The notes below the pieces were generated by a model. It had not been told where the DNA came from, ran no database searches, and was given only the letters and a program-made list of their open reading frames with translations. A stretch of 19,069 bases of DNA, taken from assembly GCA_947259685.1 (NCBI GenBank), contig CAMYNC010000122.1, forward strand, positions 1-19,069, in the 5' to 3' direction. The translations under genes were made by a program, and so were the position numbers. The stretch comes from an uncultured Desulfuromonadales bacterium. Its GTDB lineage: Bacteria > Desulfobacterota > Desulfuromonadia > Desulfuromonadales > Geopsychrobacteraceae. Below, piece by piece: positions 7,148-15,095 of this stretch (the stretch's first letter is position 1; each line of letters opens with the position of its first letter).

Positions 7148-8232
7148 GGTTTCACCTTTTCATCCTGACGGTAATTATGCATCGCTTTGCGCCCAAGAAA
7201 ATCCCAGTATTCCATTGGGGCCATTCCGTCCCCAGGACGCTTAGAACCAAGATTCTCTGCCGTGAAAACTTCCCCGACCTTGATCGCTGTTTTCGCCACC
7301 AGACTCTGTCTGGCCACCGAACGATTTTTCATTTCACTGACTGCGGGTTGCTTGATGCCATCCCCCAAGGCAACTTCTACCTCACGGACAGAACGGACCA
7401 TGGTCTTTAGTTCATCAGGTTCCAAAGAAGCCCGGTGATCGGGGCCAGGAAGTTGGCAGTCCAAGGTAAAATGTTTTTCAATAATAACAGCGCCTCTGGC
7501 GACCGCAGCGATGGCAACGGCTATCCCTGCGGTATGATCGGAGAAACCGACCGGCAACTTGAAGGTTTCGGCAAGAGTGACCATTGCCCGGAGATTCACA
7601 TCTTCGAATGGGGCTGGATATTCTGTCGTGCAATGCAGAAGACGAACCTTGTCCCGTAATGCGGTTTTCCCGGCGGCAGATAAAAAAGCCCTTTGAAAAG
7701 CGTCTAGTGATGGCTTCTGACCATTTCCAACATAACCATAGGCGAGTACACCGAGCGCCTGCTCAACCTCATCCAGGGTGCTCATCCCTGTCGACAGAAT
7801 CACCGGCTTACCGGTCTGCGCGACATAGAGCAGTAAAGGACCGTTGGTGATCTCGCCCGAGGGTATTTTCAGGTAAGGTAAGTCAAAAGTCTTGGAGAGG
7901 AGATCAACACTTTCAAAATCAAAGGGAGTAGATAGAAACTGGATGCCTTTACTCTGGCAATGTGCCATCAGCTGACGATGCGCAGCCTCGTCCAATTCCA
8001 GTTGGCGAATCATGTCGAACTGGGATTCTTCTGCGCCGGTGTTACTGACGACCTGATACTCTGCCTTGGGTGCAGATTTGCTGACCAGGTTTTGCGCCTT
8101 GAAGGTTTGGAACTTGACTGCGTCGGCTCCAGCGTCAGCGGCGACATCTATGAGTTGCAGGGCCAGATCAATGGAACCGTTATGGTTGACACCGGCTTCA
8201 GCAATGATGTAGGTCGAGCCTCGTGATTGCAC
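7144..8232 (-). CDS. legI: Legionaminic acid synthase (NeuB family)
   Basis: This is a 362-aa NeuB-family synthase. It condenses phosphoenolpyruvate with a 6-deoxy di-N-acetyl hexose to give the nine-carbon acid. The TIM-barrel domain begins with IIAEAGVNHNG (9-19) and KFQTF (40-44), and includes EKHFTLD and GPDHRASLEP, which carry metal and substrate ligands. A C-terminal SAF/antifreeze-like domain follows (about 305-362: TAIKVGEVFTAENLGSKRPG), full length for the family. The start is GTG with GAGG 8 nt upstream, 5 bp after the legG stop. The legionaminic rather than sialic substrate is inferred from legB and legC in the same operon. Confidence 0.93.
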   Translation of the reverse strand: MQSRGSTYIIAEAGVNHNGSIDLALQLIDVAADAGADAVKFQTFKAQNLVSKSAPKAEYQVVSNTGAEESQFDMIRQLELDEAAHRQLMAHCQSKGIQFLSTPFDFESVDLLSKTFDLPYLKIPSGEITNGPLLLYVAQTGKPVILSTGMSTLDEVEQALGVLAYGYVGNGQKPSLDAFQRAFLSAAGKTALRDKVRLLHCTTEYPAPFEDVNLRAMVTLAETFKLPVGFSDHTAGIAVAIAAVARGAVIIEKHFTLDCQLPGPDHRASLEPDELKTMVRSVREVEVALGDGIKQPAVSEMKNRSVARQSLVAKTAIKVGEVFTAENLGSKRPGDGMAPMEYWDFLGRKAMHNYRQDEKVKP

Positions 8233-8237
8233 CCTAG

Positions 8238-9392
8238 TTACCTCAAATCAAAAAAATGCTTTTTGAGCAACGTTTCATCCAATTGAACATATTTCAAAAC
8301 ATCTTTGATCTTCTGCGAGGTATCTCCATTGCCGAAGAGATTGTCGATAGCAGAGCAGTCCTTGGAAAACGCTTCTTGGATAGCGCTGGAGATCTCATCA
8401 GCATTAGCCTCACAATTAATTATTGAAGCCGCCTGTAACCGACCCCTCTGCCGATCACCAATATTGACCGTTGGAATTTTGAAGGATGGCGCTTCATACA
8501 ACCCGCTAGAGGAATTGCCTACAACAGCATCTACCCGTGCCATCACACTCAGGTAGCGCAACTGGCCAAGAGAATCATACGCCTTGGCCTGTGGATGTTC
8601 GGCAACGAAGCTATCAATCATCGGGATCAGTGCCCGGCCGGCCGGGTCGGCGTTAGGATAGGTAAAGATCACTCCAACATCGGGACCGAGCCGATCCAAG
8701 GCAGTCAACAATTCCTGAAACTGTTGCTCGGGCGAGATTAGTTCCAAGGTCGCTGGATGGAAGGTGACCAGCAGGTTTTTCTCCTGAAAGGTGTAACCGA
8801 TCTGCTTCTGGATTTCTTCTCGGCTAAGCCGCTTGACCCTCTTGATCTGATCAATCCCGGTACTGCCGAAGTTATAAACATGTTCGGGATTCTCACCCAA
8901 TTGTCGAACTCTTGCAGCTGACTGCTCATTTGAAACGAAGTGCAAATGGGCCATTTTGGTAATGCTGTGACGGATCGCCTCGTCAAAGGCTCCTTCTGTC
9001 GTATCGCCACCGAACAAATGAGCTATCGGGATGCGAGCCACCAGAGCCGCCTGTGCAGCAGCGAGGATTTCAAAACGGTCCCCGAGAAGAACAAGGAGGT
9101 CAGGTTTTAAATTATCCAGGGCTTCGGCAAAGCCGATGACGCCGAGACCAATTGATTTGGTAATGCCGACCGCAGTATCGCTGGCAAGCAGCATCTCAAC
9201 CTTGGAATCAATCACAAAGCCATCAGCCTCGATCACTTTGTAGGTCAAGCCGAACTCGGGCGCGAGGTGCATGCCGGTGACAATGATCTGCAGTTGAAGG
9301 TCAGGATCCGCCTCGATTTCCTTCATTAACCAGTACAGCAGGCCATACTCGGCTCGGGTTCCGGTGACGATACTTATCTTGCGTTTAGGCAT
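8238..9392 (-). CDS. legG: Hydrolysing NDP-sugar 2-epimerase (NeuC/LegG)
   Basis: This is a 384-aa GT-B-fold hydrolysing 2-epimerase. In this pathway it releases the nucleotide and inverts C2, giving 2,4-diacetamido-2,4,6-trideoxymannose for LegI. N-terminal TGTRAEYG (10-17), central LLGDRFE and HLFGGDTTEGAFDE, and C-terminal GNSSSGLYEAP are hallmarks of the NeuC/LegG group. The ATG at 9392 has GGAGGG 4-5 nt upstream and overlaps the legC stop by 8 bp. An upstream TTG at 9404 lies within that ribosome site's region and is rejected. Whether the leaving group is GDP or UDP is not visible; the ptmE homologue in the operon favours GDP. Confidence 0.92.
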   Translation of the reverse strand: MPKRKISIVTGTRAEYGLLYWLMKEIEADPDLQLQIIVTGMHLAPEFGLTYKVIEADGFVIDSKVEMLLASDTAVGITKSIGLGVIGFAEALDNLKPDLLVLLGDRFEILAAAQAALVARIPIAHLFGGDTTEGAFDEAIRHSITKMAHLHFVSNEQSAARVRQLGENPEHVYNFGSTGIDQIKRVKRLSREEIQKQIGYTFQEKNLLVTFHPATLELISPEQQFQELLTALDRLGPDVGVIFTYPNADPAGRALIPMIDSFVAEHPQAKAYDSLGQLRYLSVMARVDAVVGNSSSGLYEAPSFKIPTVNIGDRQRGRLQAASIINCEANADEISSAIQEAFSKDCSAIDNLFGNGDTSQKIKDVLKYVQLDETLLKKHFFDLR

Positions 9393-10554
9393 GGTTCCCT
9401 CCAAGCGAGGCGCTGCTGGGGATATTTATCAAGCGTCGCTCAAGGTTCTTGGCCACTGAGAGATCCATACGCGGACAATCTTTAAACATAGGCAATTTAT
9501 GCATCAGCGTCCAGGTCGGACGCGTCATTATTCCTGAGCCGTTAGTAAGGTCCAGCAATTCATCGCGTTTATCACCGTTGGCATCATCGAGCAGCAGAGC
9601 ATTCAACCAATAGTTACTCTGGGCATGCATTGGTTCTGAAAAAAACCGCAGACCACTTACTGCAGTAAATTCCCGCTGGTAAGTTCCAGCCAGAGCCCTT
9701 TTGTTCTGCAAAAACTTTGGCAACTGTTCAAGCTGTGCGCACCCAAGGGCCGCATTTATGTTCGGCAGACGGTAGTTGTAACCGACCATGTCGTGGCGGA
9801 ACTCCCACTTGTGCGGCACTTTTGCGGTCGTGGTGAGGTGCTTGGCCAAGGTGCCCAGTTGTTCATCGTTAGTCAGTATCGCCCCGCCGCCGCCGGTGGT
9901 AATCACCTTGTTCCCGTTGAAACTCAGGGCCGACAATTTGCCCCACTGACCAGTGTGCTTGTCTTTGTAATAAGAACCGAGCGATTCGGCTGCATCCTCA
10001 ACTAAAACCAACTTGAAGCGTTCGCAAACTTCCAGTAATGGATCAAGATCAACAGGATGGCCATAGGTGTGCATAGGGACGACAGATTTGATGCGACGGC
10101 CGGTGGTTTTATTAAAACACTCACTACCTCGAACCTCGGCAATCGCCGTCAGATAATCGGCCAATTTGTGCGGGTCCAGCCCGAGCGTCGCTTCTTCGCT
10201 ATCAACAAAGTGAGGGATTGCCCCACAATAACTGAGTGCATTCGGGGTGGCGACAAAGGTCAATGTCGGCAGCAACACCTCATCCCCAGGTTCGACGCCG
10301 GCTAAAATGAGACACACATGCAGCGCTGCGGTACCATTGACTACGGCTATCGCCCGTTTGACACCGGTGAACTCTGCCAGCATCTCCTCAAAGCGATCGA
10401 CGTAACTCCCCACCGAAGAGACCCAACCCGTATCGAGGCAATCCTTGACGTAATCCCACTCCTTACCCGCAAAGGTCGGCTCATGCAGGCTGACAAAACT
10501 GTCACTCTGGCCGATTACATTTTTGAGGGTATTGTGAACTTCATTGCAATCCAT
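9385..10554 (-). CDS. legC: LegC-type PLP sugar aminotransferase
   Basis: This is a 389-aa DegT/DnrJ/EryC1-family aminotransferase. The PLP lysine is Lys216 in SFNGNKVITTGGGG, and Asp187 in VEDAAES is the pyridine-N ligand. TGWVSSVGSYVDRFE near the N-terminus is characteristic of the LegC subgroup. It adds an amino group at C4 of the 4-keto-6-deoxy HexNAc nucleotide made by LegB, using an amino donor such as glutamate (family knowledge). The ATG starts 8 bp after the legB stop with only a weak ribosome site. The 3' end overlaps legG. Confidence 0.93.
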   Translation of the reverse strand: MDCNEVHNTLKNVIGQSDSFVSLHEPTFAGKEWDYVKDCLDTGWVSSVGSYVDRFEEMLAEFTGVKRAIAVVNGTAALHVCLILAGVEPGDEVLLPTLTFVATPNALSYCGAIPHFVDSEEATLGLDPHKLADYLTAIAEVRGSECFNKTTGRRIKSVVPMHTYGHPVDLDPLLEVCERFKLVLVEDAAESLGSYYKDKHTGQWGKLSALSFNGNKVITTGGGGAILTNDEQLGTLAKHLTTTAKVPHKWEFRHDMVGYNYRLPNINAALGCAQLEQLPKFLQNKRALAGTYQREFTAVSGLRFFSEPMHAQSNYWLNALLLDDANGDKRDELLDLTNGSGIMTRPTWTLMHKLPMFKDCPRMDLSVAKNLERRLINIPSSASLGGNHA

Positions 10555-10562
10555 GGTTCAGC

Positions 10563-11573
10563 CTAAATGTTGTAGGTATCCGCCTTGTAGCTGCGGAGGT
10601 TATCTGGATTGCTGAACCATTCGGCGGTTTGAGTCAGCCCAACCCTCAGGCCCTCTAATCCGGCATACTGTGGTTTCCAGCCGAGCAGGCTCGCGGCCTT
10701 GCTGTTATCCGCCCAAAGTCGTTCAACTTCACTCTTCTCCGGCCGCAGACGCACCTCGTCGGTTTCGATCTCGACTTGTGCCCCCATCACTTCGGCAATC
10801 ATGCGTACCGTGTCACCAATGGAAACTTCGAAATTGCTACCGACATTGATTACCTCGCCGACGGCATCATCCGCTTCGGACACTGCGATAAAGCCGTTAA
10901 CGGTATCGGCCACGTAGTTGAAATCTCGAGTTGGATGGATAGCCCCCAGCTTGAGGATCCGTTTTCCGTTGGCAATCTGGGTAATGATGGTTGGGATAAC
11001 GGCCCTTGCAGATTGGCGTGGCCCGTAAGTATTAAAGGGACGGATGATAGCAACCGGCGTTTCGAAGGAGCTATAAAACGACATGGCAATCTGGTCAGCC
11101 CCTATTTTTGACGCTGAATAGGGTGACTGTCCCTGCAGTGGGTGTTCCTCGGTAATCGGTACGAAGCGCGCCGTACCGTAGACCTCGCTGGTCGAGGTGT
11201 GTACGATCTTTTCAATACCCAGTTCGCGAGCGGCCTGAACAATATTCAGGGTACCCTTGATATTGGTGTCTACGTAGGTATCCGGGGAGTGATAGGAATA
11301 AGGGATTGCTATCAGGGCAGCAAGATGTAAAACGACATCGCAGCCCGTCATCGCTTCCTTAACCCCATGAGGGTCCCGAATGTCCCCGGAGAAGACTTCG
11401 ATCGCCTTCCGGACTTCAGTGGATGCCTGATCCAGCCAACCCCAAGAGTTGAATGAGTTGTAAAGCACGAAGGCTCGAACCGAATGGCCACGGCGGACAA
11501 GTTCTTCCACCAGATGCGAACCGATGAAGCCGTCGGCACCGGTAACAAGTATTTTTTTATTTTTTAAATTCAT
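10563..11573 (-). CDS. legB: NDP-HexNAc 4,6-dehydratase (LegB-like SDR)
   Basis: This is a 336-aa extended short-chain dehydrogenase. The Rossmann motif TGADGFIGS (11-19), Thr128 in HTSTSEVYG, and the Tyr152-x3-Lys156 pair (PYSASK) are present. Glu130 after TSTS fits a 4,6-dehydratase rather than an epimerase. It removes water from a nucleotide-activated HexNAc to give the 4-keto-6-deoxy sugar, the first committed step to legionaminic acid. It is the first gene of the seven-gene leg operon. The ATG has AAGG 7 nt upstream. Copy 3 of the structured intergenic unit ends 165 bp upstream, so transcription may begin or be attenuated there. Confidence 0.92.
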   Translation of the reverse strand: MNLKNKKILVTGADGFIGSHLVEELVRRGHSVRAFVLYNSFNSWGWLDQASTEVRKAIEVFSGDIRDPHGVKEAMTGCDVVLHLAALIAIPYSYHSPDTYVDTNIKGTLNIVQAARELGIEKIVHTSTSEVYGTARFVPITEEHPLQGQSPYSASKIGADQIAMSFYSSFETPVAIIRPFNTYGPRQSARAVIPTIITQIANGKRILKLGAIHPTRDFNYVADTVNGFIAVSEADDAVGEVINVGSNFEVSIGDTVRMIAEVMGAQVEIETDEVRLRPEKSEVERLWADNSKAASLLGWKPQYAGLEGLRVGLTQTAEWFSNPDNLRSYKADTYNI

Positions 11574-11737
11574 AGCTTTGCCTTGGTGAATTCCAATACT
11601 AGATCTTGTGGATTATTTTTTTCTTTTTAGGAAACCCTGCATTAAATCGGCACACATTTAAAGAACCCAGTTCCCGTCTATCGATTCCTAACTCGGCAGG
11701 TTTAACAACATTCCTCGACCCAACCTCAGTACAAACA

Positions 11738-11855
11738 GAAAAAGCCACTTATCGCCGATGCTCATCGGAAAAAGTGACTTCGATGTCAGGCAATACTAAC
11801 CCGACTGCCCTGGCCTCCGCCAAAACCGCATGTATTCTGTTCTGAATTATTTGAT
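11738..11855 (-). ncRNA. Candidate small RNA or legB attenuator, copy 3
   Basis: This copy has the best promoter match of the three: TTGACA (11890-11885), 17-bp spacer, CTAAAT (11867-11862), predicted start near 11855. The stem GGCAGT/ATTGCC (11809-11804 with 11794-11789) again encloses a 9-nt loop whose sequence differs from copies 1 and 2. The terminator-like double hairpin is at 11778-11744. The 11574-12127 gap consists of this unit (homologous to 4440-4715), its 30-bp repeat, and one of the direct repeats flanking the TA pair. No gene was seen there. It lies 165 bp upstream of legB in the same orientation. Confidence 0.58.
11739..11778 (-). terminator. Intrinsic terminator-like hairpin, copy 3
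   Basis: The outer stem is GTCACTT/AAGTGGC, the inner CCGAT-GAGC-ATCGG, then TTTTT (11743-11739). The hairpin is nearly identical to the one at 4441-4482. Confidence 0.6.
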
Positions 11856-11978
11856 TGGATAATTTAGCCGCAGTATGGATTGCATGTCAATATGTAAACG
11901 CTTAATTTAAGTACATTTTTGGAAAGTCAGGAAGATAGGCTATATGGATGTGGACGGAAACCTTAAAGGGCTTTTTTT

Positions 11979-12009
11979 GCACGCCGATAAAAGCGGATGG
12001 ACGCAGATG
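11979..12009 (+). repeat. 30-bp dispersed repeat, copy 7
   Basis: This is a GCACGCCGATAAAAGCGGAT plus GGACGCAGAT copy. It faces an inverted copy at about 12068-12090, so the two can pair across about 60 bp. Confidence 0.65.
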
Positions 12010-12115
12010 AAAACCTTAAACCCGTTCTTTCTCTGGGGCGAGATAAAGGGCTTGGTTTGCCTTGCTCATATCCGCTCTTATCAGCGTTCGGAAAGGTTTT
12101 AAGGTTTTTTACTGC
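12007..12115 (+). repeat. ~110-bp direct repeat left of mntA-hepT
   Basis: This aligns with 13058-13170 in the same orientation. Shared stretches include TTCTTTCTCT(G/A)GGG and GCTTGGTTTGCCTTGCT, then an inverted 30-bp repeat copy (about 12068-12090, ATCCGCTCTTATCAGCGTTC). Together the two copies bracket the TA pair exactly. Confidence 0.7.
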
Positions 12116-12127
12116 AGATCTGCTTCT

Positions 12128-12544
12128 CTACCCCGCCCCTTCAAGAAGAAGGATTTTACTGAACTGGCGGAAATCATCCAGACGATTTTCGACGACTGAT
12201 CGAACAATCTCTAAATTCAACTTTCGATAATCGTGTACGGCGATATTGCGGAAACCAACCATCGCCTGTAATCGTTCTTTGAGTTCAGAGGTGATCAGGT
12301 CGGCTTGTTGGATGAATTCAAAAGCGTCCCTCGATTCTTGGGGGATTCCGAGCTTTTTGACCCGCACCAGATGCATGGCGGCGGCAATCGAGGCTTCGCA
12401 GGCACGTTGTAGATTGAGAATAATCGAATCCTGACGGGTAAAATTTGTTTCCAGCTCGGTTTCATGACCAAGGTACTCTTCTTCAATCCGCTGCAAACAG
12501 CGCTCAATGATCGCAACCTTATTCAGCAGAACATCATTGACCAT
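12128..12544 (-). CDS. hepT: HepT-family HEPN toxin (intact)
   Basis: This is a 138-aa all-helical HEPN RNase of the HepT/DUF86 type. The active-site motif R-x4-H-x-Y is intact (Arg99, His104, Tyr106 in FRNIAVHDYRKL). A strong AAGGAG lies 6 nt before the ATG, and the start overlaps the end of the upstream MNT gene by 11 bp, implying coupled translation. In studied MntA-HepT pairs the antitoxin AMP-ylates the motif tyrosine to switch off the RNase. Both parts needed for that are present here. It has diverged from the HepT pseudogene at 734-1072, so the two pairs are unlikely to be a recent duplication. Confidence 0.9.
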   Translation of the reverse strand: MVNDVLLNKVAIIERCLQRIEEEYLGHETELETNFTRQDSIILNLQRACEASIAAAMHLVRVKKLGIPQESRDAFEFIQQADLITSELKERLQAMVGFRNIAVHDYRKLNLEIVRSVVENRLDDFRQFSKILLLEGAG

Positions 12545-12941
12545 AGATTACTCCTTGATCACGCACAGCATCAAGGATGCCCCGCCGTTCTTCATTGAGC
12601 CTGGCATAATCGGCAAAGGTTCTTGTCTCGAACTCTTCTGCGGCCAAAAGGTCTCTAGCAAAGAGCCGTTCACCAAAGGCAACGACCTGCATCCGCATAA
12701 CCGTGCTGGCTGCTAACAAGCTAACGAGATCGACCTCACGACCGACCAGGGTGGCAAGTTTTTGCTCAAGGTCCCAACGTTCGACCGCCTGCAAAGGAGC
12801 AGCAGTCAATATCGCGACATCAATATCGCTTTCAGGGTGCTGCTGCTCAGTGCCCCAACTGCCGAAACGATAAAGGGCGAGAAGGTCGTCGCGTTTGGAC
12901 AACTCAGCAAGAATCAATGATATTTTGGCGGTATCGGTCAT
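12534..12941 (-). CDS. mntA: MntA-type nucleotidyltransferase antitoxin
   Basis: This is a 135-aa minimal nucleotidyltransferase. The signature GSWG...SDIDVAIL fits GS-x10-D-x-D exactly (Gly27-Ser28, Asp39, Asp41), with EVDLVSL supplying the third acidic region. Its known family role is AMP-ylating antitoxin for the HEPN toxin encoded immediately downstream. The start ATG has only a weak ribosome site. The pair sits between wbpP and legB, has no link to sugar metabolism, and is flanked by direct repeats, so it looks inserted. Confidence 0.9.
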   Translation of the reverse strand: MTDTAKISLILAELSKRDDLLALYRFGSWGTEQQHPESDIDVAILTAAPLQAVERWDLEQKLATLVGREVDLVSLLAASTVMRMQVVAFGERLFARDLLAAEEFETRTFADYARLNEERRGILDAVRDQGVIYGQ

Positions 12942-13057
12942 TTTCTTAACGGTTTTAAGGTTTTAGATGTTTTCCTGTTTGGCTTTGGGTCGTCTTTACA
13001 CCTGCACAAATTGCTGATGGTTATCTTAACAAAATTTTTCATTTTTTTTTGAACATT

Positions 13058-13170
13058 GAGAAAACCACAAACTTGGTCTTTCTCTAGGGTAGGTCAAAAG
13101 CTTGGTTTGCCTTGCTGCTATCCGCCTTATCCGCTGTTATCGGCGTTCGAAAAGGATTTACAGGCTTTTG
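13058..13170 (+). repeat. ~110-bp direct repeat right of mntA-hepT
   Basis: This is the partner of 12007-12115, with a slightly longer inverted 30-bp repeat part (13119-13149, ATCCGCC...ATCGGCGTTC). It lies between the wbpP stop and the mntA start. The rest of 12942-13057 is AT-rich with no clear promoter. Confidence 0.7.
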
Positions 13171-13180
13171 CGGTTCTCCT

Positions 13181-14215
13181 TTATGAACCAAGATCAGCTT
13201 CATACCAACCGAGTGCTTCAGTCAGACCCTCGGCGATAGTATGGCTGGGCCGATAACCTAAGAGTTTCTTTCCCTTGCTGACATCGGCTTGGGAGTGCAG
13301 AACATCCCCCTTACGGAAATCGCGATGGAGGGGTTTAAAGGACTGCAGGTGCGAATGGCGGTCGGCCAGGCCCGAGCGCAGGAGTTCAAACAGTTCCAGT
13401 AGGGTGGTTCTGGCATTTACGGCGACGTTGTAGACCTGGTTGCCGGCTTCGGGGTGGTCACTGGTGGCAGCGAGCAGGTTGGCCTGGATGACGTTTTTGA
13501 TATAGCAGAAATCGCGGCTGGTTTCGCCGGTGCCGTTGATAAAAATGGTTTCTTTGCGCAACATGCTGGAGACCCATTTGGGGATGACTGCCGCGTAGGC
13601 GCCATCTGGATCCTGGCGGGGACCGAAAACGTTGAAATAGCGCAAGCCGATCGAATCGAGACCGTAGGTGCGGCCGAATACATCGGCATAAAGCTCGTTG
13701 ACATATTTGGTGACGGCATAGGGAGACAGCGGCTTGCCGATGATCTCTTCAACCTTGGGCAGGCCAGGATGATCGCCATAGGTGGAACTGCTGGCAGCGT
13801 AGACAAATCGTTTGACACCCGTCTCTTTGGCGGCCACCAGCATATTCAGTTGCCCGGTCACGTTGCTGGCATTGGAGGTGATGGGATCTTCGATGGAACG
13901 AGGGACCGAGCCTAATGCAGCCTGGTGCAAAACGTAATCGACCCCTGCGCAAATCTTTCGGCAGATGTCGGGATCGATGATATCGCCTTCGGTGAACTGA
14001 AACCTTCCCCACTGCTCGGGTGTGACCAGCGATTTGACTTCATCCAGGTTCGCTTGCTTGCCGGTGGAGAAGTTATCCAGCCCGATGACCTGCTGATCAA
14101 GCTTCAGCAAGGCTTCAAGCAGATTTGAACCGATAAAGCCGGCACAGCCGGTAACCAGCCAGCGTTTGGGCGCTGCTTGCAGATTTTTTTTGACGGTTTC
14201 GTAGGCGGAGGTCAT
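13181..14215 (-). CDS. wbpP: UDP-GlcNAc C4-epimerase (WbpP/TviC type)
   Basis: This is a 344-aa extended SDR closely resembling Pseudomonas WbpP. The N-terminal extension and TGCAGFIGS (22-30), [13 protein letters not shown] (142-154), catalytic Tyr166-x3-Lys170 (PYAVTK), [11 protein letters not shown] and [11 protein letters not shown] all fit. WbpP interconverts UDP-GlcNAc and UDP-GalNAc; the TviC relative acts on the corresponding uronates. With the WbpO/TviB-like dehydrogenase at 3008-4369 it would give UDP-GalNAcA for a capsule or O-antigen. The start at 14215 has a weak ribosome site, 33 bp after the cysQ stop. It may be read through from the sulfate genes. Confidence 0.93.
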   Translation of the reverse strand: MTSAYETVKKNLQAAPKRWLVTGCAGFIGSNLLEALLKLDQQVIGLDNFSTGKQANLDEVKSLVTPEQWGRFQFTEGDIIDPDICRKICAGVDYVLHQAALGSVPRSIEDPITSNASNVTGQLNMLVAAKETGVKRFVYAASSSTYGDHPGLPKVEEIIGKPLSPYAVTKYVNELYADVFGRTYGLDSIGLRYFNVFGPRQDPDGAYAAVIPKWVSSMLRKETIFINGTGETSRDFCYIKNVIQANLLAATSDHPEAGNQVYNVAVNARTTLLELFELLRSGLADRHSHLQSFKPLHRDFRKGDVLHSQADVSKGKKLLGYRPSHTIAEGLTEALGWYEADLGS

Positions 14216-14248
14216 TAATAATCCATGCTGTTTAGGTTGATATTTTTA

Positions 14249-15016
14249 TTAGGCTGAAACAATAAAGAAACTGTTGAGCAAATTCTCTTTATTGTAAAGC
14301 AGAGGTCCCCCTTCAGGGGTTTTGACTTGGCCACCGGCGGCTTCGACGACGGCATGACCAGCAGCGGTGTCCCATTCCATGGTGGGGCCGAGACGGGGGT
14401 AGAGATCGGCTTTGCCTTCTGCAACAACGCAGAGTTTTAAGGAACTGCCGACGGAAATAGCATCAGCCACCTTGATGGTTCTTAAGTAGGCATCCAGTTC
14501 GGGAGAAGGATGGGAGCGACTCATGACAACCGTCATGCCTTTTTGCGGTTCTGGCCGACGCACACTGATGGCGATCTGCTCAGCCTGACCCTGCTGGGTC
14601 CAGGCCCCCTGCCCTTTGATGCCGCTGTAAAGTTTGTCTTGAGCCGGAACATAGACAACACCAAGCACTGGCACTCCGGTTTCAATCAGAGCGATATTGA
14701 CGGTAAACTCACCATTACGCTTGATAAACTCCTTGGTGCCATCAAGCGGGTCAACCAGCCAGAAGCGCTGCCAATTTTTACGGTCTGCGTAGGCAATTCC
14801 CTTCCCTTCTTCGGAGAGGATGGGAATCTCAGGATAGAGTTTGGCGAGTTCCGCAACAATAACCTGGTGAGAGGCCTTGTCGGCGGCGGTCAAGGGCGAC
14901 TTGTCGTCTTTCATCTCGACTTCGATCTGCCCTTCGTAGACCCTCATAATCGCTACGCCAGCGTCTTTGGCGATTTGACAAATACTTTCAATATCGATCG
15001 GCATGGAGTTACTCAT
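14249..15016 (-). CDS. cysQ: 3'(2'),5'-bisphosphate nucleotidase CysQ
   Basis: This is a 255-aa member of the inositol-monophosphatase-like superfamily. It hydrolyses PAP, the by-product of PAPS use, to AMP and phosphate. Metal-site motifs are visible: LSEEGK (Glu), WLVDPLDGTKEF (DPLDGT) and MEWDTAAGHAV (WDTAAG). The Met5 ATG at 15004 has a better spaced AGGATGAG upstream and may be the true start, giving 251 aa. It lies 79 bp after cysNC. PAP builds up only when PAPS is consumed, so its presence fits active sulfuryl transfer or PAPS reduction. Confidence 0.93.
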   Translation of the reverse strand: MSNSMPIDIESICQIAKDAGVAIMRVYEGQIEVEMKDDKSPLTAADKASHQVIVAELAKLYPEIPILSEEGKGIAYADRKNWQRFWLVDPLDGTKEFIKRNGEFTVNIALIETGVPVLGVVYVPAQDKLYSGIKGQGAWTQQGQAEQIAISVRRPEPQKGMTVVMSRSHPSPELDAYLRTIKVADAISVGSSLKLCVVAEGKADLYPRLGPTMEWDTAAGHAVVEAAGGQVKTPEGGPLLYNKENLLNSFFIVSA

Positions 15017-15095
15017 CCTATAGAATTCACTCTAAGAATCACTACTTAAAGCATTAAGTTATATACCCTTTTCCTAGCCCTAACACCCTAGAAAA

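Noticed and set aside
13454..13915. 153-aa open frame on the plus strand
   Set aside because: It is antisense to wbpP, low complexity in Gly/Asp, and has no ribosome site or domain. It is a shadow of the real gene.
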